Positions 28,596-30,292 of a stretch of DNA of 30,292 nucleotides are shown in pieces. The stretch covers positions 52,970 through 83,261 of the forward strand of contig BFEA01001051.1 of assembly GCA_003427395.1 (NCBI GenBank). Direction: 5' to 3'. The stretch comes from Chara braunii (lineage: Eukaryota; Streptophyta; Charophyceae; Charales; Characeae). The notes beneath the pieces are model-generated. The model worked only from the letters and a program-made list of their open reading frames with translations, made no database searches and was not told where the DNA came from. Each line of letters starts with the position of its first letter. Position 1 is the stretch's first letter. The position numbers were made by a program, and so were the translations under genes.

Positions 28596-28778
28596 CTATG
28601 CTCACGAATGCGCAAGTCGGCAAGCGGACGATTGCTGCGAGCGACTGGAGCGAGCAATGGAAGCTACGGCCCGCGCACGCGCGAGTGACGAGTAGCAAGT
28701 GACAACGGCATGTGCGCCGACCGCGGGCGCGAATGAGGGGTGGTAATTGAACTGTATACCTGCCTTCCCCGTCTGGTA

Positions 28779-28807
28779 GGCGGGAAAGGAACTGCGCACA
28801 ACGGCTA
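28779..28807 (-). promoter_or_regulatory. Candidate E2F-like and MSA-like cell-cycle elements
   Basis: On the minus strand TTTCCCGCC (28787-28779) fits the E2F consensus TTTSSCGS. At 28797-28807 CACAACGGCTA fits 10 of 11 positions of the plant M-phase-specific activator YCYAACGGYYA. Both lie about 735-760 bp upstream of the assigned start, next to each other. TOP2 is an S/G2-M gene in plants, so the pair is suggestive; short motifs occur by chance. Confidence 0.3.
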
Positions 28808-29233
28808 GTTACTTTGGGCGGGAGATCCGTTGCTCGATGATCCCCGAGTCTGAGTGGCGCCGCCTGACCATGCAGTTTTCGAGAATTGGTCTTTAAGAGC
28901 CGTCCGATCTGAACATCTCGTGGCCATATATTGGCTGCATTCGAAAGATCCTCAAAAACTACGCGATCGCGGCGCCACTGGAACTTGGCTCCCGCCCAAA
29001 CCTCCTCACTGGCCCCTACCCATCTCCAACTTTGAACTGATACCTGCCTTGGGGCTGAACATATCATGAATTCAAATCCGTTTCTTTTCTTTTTTCTCTT
29101 TTTTCTTTTTTTTTTGGGAGAATTCAAATCCTACGTATCCAATGATGCTCCTTCTTTGGGGAAAAAAACAAAACAAACTCGAAACTGGAGACAAATAGAA
29201 ACGGCCCATGGGCCTACCTGTAGCTCACGGGAT

Positions 29234-29304
29234 ACTCGCACGAGGACTTTCCACGTCTGGATGAGCCGCGCCCCGGGATAAGTTGGAAAAGTCCTCGTGT
29301 GAGT
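29234..29304. repeat. Inverted repeat / hairpin (5' flank)
   Basis: ACTCGCACGAGGACTTTCCA (29234-29253) is complementary to 29284-29304 with one mismatch and one extra A, around a 30-nt loop. Confidence 0.85.
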
Positions 29305-29834
29305 ACACGCCCCAGGGTTGAGGGTATGATTCCATAGCAGCCGTGGCCGACCAGAGCTGAACGACCCCAGCAACGGGGGAACTTCCACCCCCTTTCTACC
29401 ACGTCCCGCTACACCCAGTCCCAGTGCAACTTGCATCTATACCCGGAAAACGGCCGGAATAAGTTGTTTGCATGCCCAGGCCTGAGGTGGACCCAGGTTG
29501 GTAGCGCAAAATTGTTCTCCCACCCCCCCCGGCCTTCAAAGTCCAGGTAGGCGTATGACAGGCCTGCATTTGATCATCCTTATGTATTCCCTAACTGGTC
29601 CCCTATGAGACACCCTTCCACCCTTACTCATCATCACTGTTCCCAACGCATCCCTACTCTCAAGATCCTACCTGAGTATACCCAGGATCATCACCCTATG
29701 AGACACCCTCCCACCCAACTACAGTAATGCACAACTTCTGGACATACCCCAGACAAAGTTATGGCCTTTCAAAGTTGAACTTCACTGCTGGCGGGGCATT
29801 TTTTGGGAGGCTGCGGGCGGGGAGGGGGGGGTTT

Positions 29835-30186
29835 GGTGCCAGGTAGCTGCGGGGGGTGCCCAAAAAGAACAGAAAAAAATTGAGGGGTCCAAGTCCTATC
29901 CGAGACGGCGCGCACGGCTCAGGTGAACATGTGTGGAGAATCCGTTCTAAATCTGGATGCATTCAGCACGCGATTCAAAACGATGTGTGTCAATTGCATT
30001 GCGGGGCAGTTGGTCCCAGGTAGCTGTACGGGGTGCCCAAAAAAACAAAACTGAAACGAGTGGCCCAAGTCCTATACAAAACGGCGCCGACGGCTCAGCC
30101 GAACATGTGTGGAGAATGCATTCTAAATTTGGACGCATTCAGTACCCGCTTCAGAACGATCGGTGTTGGTTGCATGGCGCGGCTAT
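29835..30186 (+). repeat. Tandem repeat, two units of about 176 bp
   Basis: Units start GGTGCCAGGTAGCTG (29835) and GGTCCCAGGTAGCTG (about 30011) and share GGGTGCCCAAAAA, CCAAGTCCTAT, GAACATGTGTGGAGAAT and a GATGCATTCAG/GACGCATTCAG word in register. The sequence just before the first unit (GGCGGGGCATTTT) echoes the unit end (GCGGGGCAGTT), so the array may be part of a longer satellite. Confidence 0.9.
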
Positions 30187-30214
30187 TTCACTTTATGAAA
30201 GAAGAACCGAGTGG

Positions 30215-30221
<7 letters not shown>

Positions 30222-30292
<71 letters not shown>
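30222..30292. repeat. (CT)n microsatellite at window edge
   Basis: At least 35 CT units running off the end of the window. Confidence 0.97.

Larger units (their letters stand above)
28190..29830. other. 5' flank of TOP2, no supported gene
   Basis: GC-rich from about 28200 to 29050, plausibly the promoter and non-coding 5' exon. A donor-like CAG|GTATAC on the minus strand near 28760 could pair with the acceptor at 28155. Open frames here (258 codons minus, 163 codons plus) have no recognisable protein. 29580-29720 has a direct repeat CCTATGAGACACCCT (29604, 29695). Confidence 0.5.

Noticed and set aside
28197-28688. 163-codon plus-strand frame beside the TOP2 start
   Set aside because: No recognisable protein; it covers the repeated TCACGATGTCG segment and the likely promoter/5' UTR.
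28351-29127. 258-codon open frame on the minus strand upstream of TOP2
   Set aside because: Low-complexity Lys-rich start, Arg/Ser/Cys-rich body, no recognisable domain, and it contains the 69-bp duplication. GC-rich DNA favours long chance frames.
1-30292. Prokaryotic-type systems (operons, CRISPR, defence islands)
   Set aside because: Spliced eukaryotic gene throughout. Repeats are microsatellites, tandem duplications or retroposons, without CRISPR-like repeat/spacer regularity.

Overview
The window holds one large, intron-rich nuclear gene on the minus strand, coding for eukaryotic DNA topoisomerase II (TOP2). I joined 22 coding exons by hand, from a start codon at 28045 down to a C-terminal exon ending at 271 or 230. 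Every junction keeps the reading frame, and the joined protein runs collinearly through the whole enzyme: GHKL ATPase, transducer with QTK loop, TOPRIM, cleavage core with catalytic Arg-Tyr, and a charged C-terminal tail (about 1,396-1,409 residues). No second protein gene can be supported.

Organism: a eukaryote of the green-plant lineage, most likely a streptophyte with a large, repeat-laden genome. The protein reads like plant TOP2 through the ATPase domain, and two U6 snRNA-like sequences match the plant/green U6 pattern. Coding exons of 50-633 bp are separated by introns of about 0.5-2.7 kb, with many microsatellites and an assembly gap. A charophyte alga such as Chara would fit, but that is inference.

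Layout, high to low coordinates. 30292-28190 is 5' flank: a (CT)n tract, a two-copy 176-bp tandem repeat, a hairpin, and a possible E2F/MSA-like pair near 28779-28807. 28186-28046 is an open frame with a 27-bp (9-codon) repeat just upstream of the assigned start. 28045-20689 (exons 1-6) encodes the ATPase, the transducer and the TOPRIM glutamate. 19104-15387 (exons 7-10) finishes TOPRIM; intron 8 contains a 435-base gap inside CT repeats. 14225-9104 (exons 11-15) is the cleavage core, with the catalytic Tyr830 in exon 13 behind a GC-AG intron. 6390-2658 (exons 16-19) is the C-gate/coiled-coil part. 2003-230 (exons 20-22) is the Lys/Ala/acidic tail.

The most notable non-coding content sits in the introns: three retroposed spliceosomal RNA copies (one truncated U2 with a perfect 13-bp target-site duplication, two U6-like copies with A-rich tails), a degenerate SINE-like family in about six copies in both orientations, a fold-back (MITE-like) family in two introns, a decayed protein-coding insertion in the largest intron, and many local tandem duplications. 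I see no operon, CRISPR array, intact transposon or phage material.
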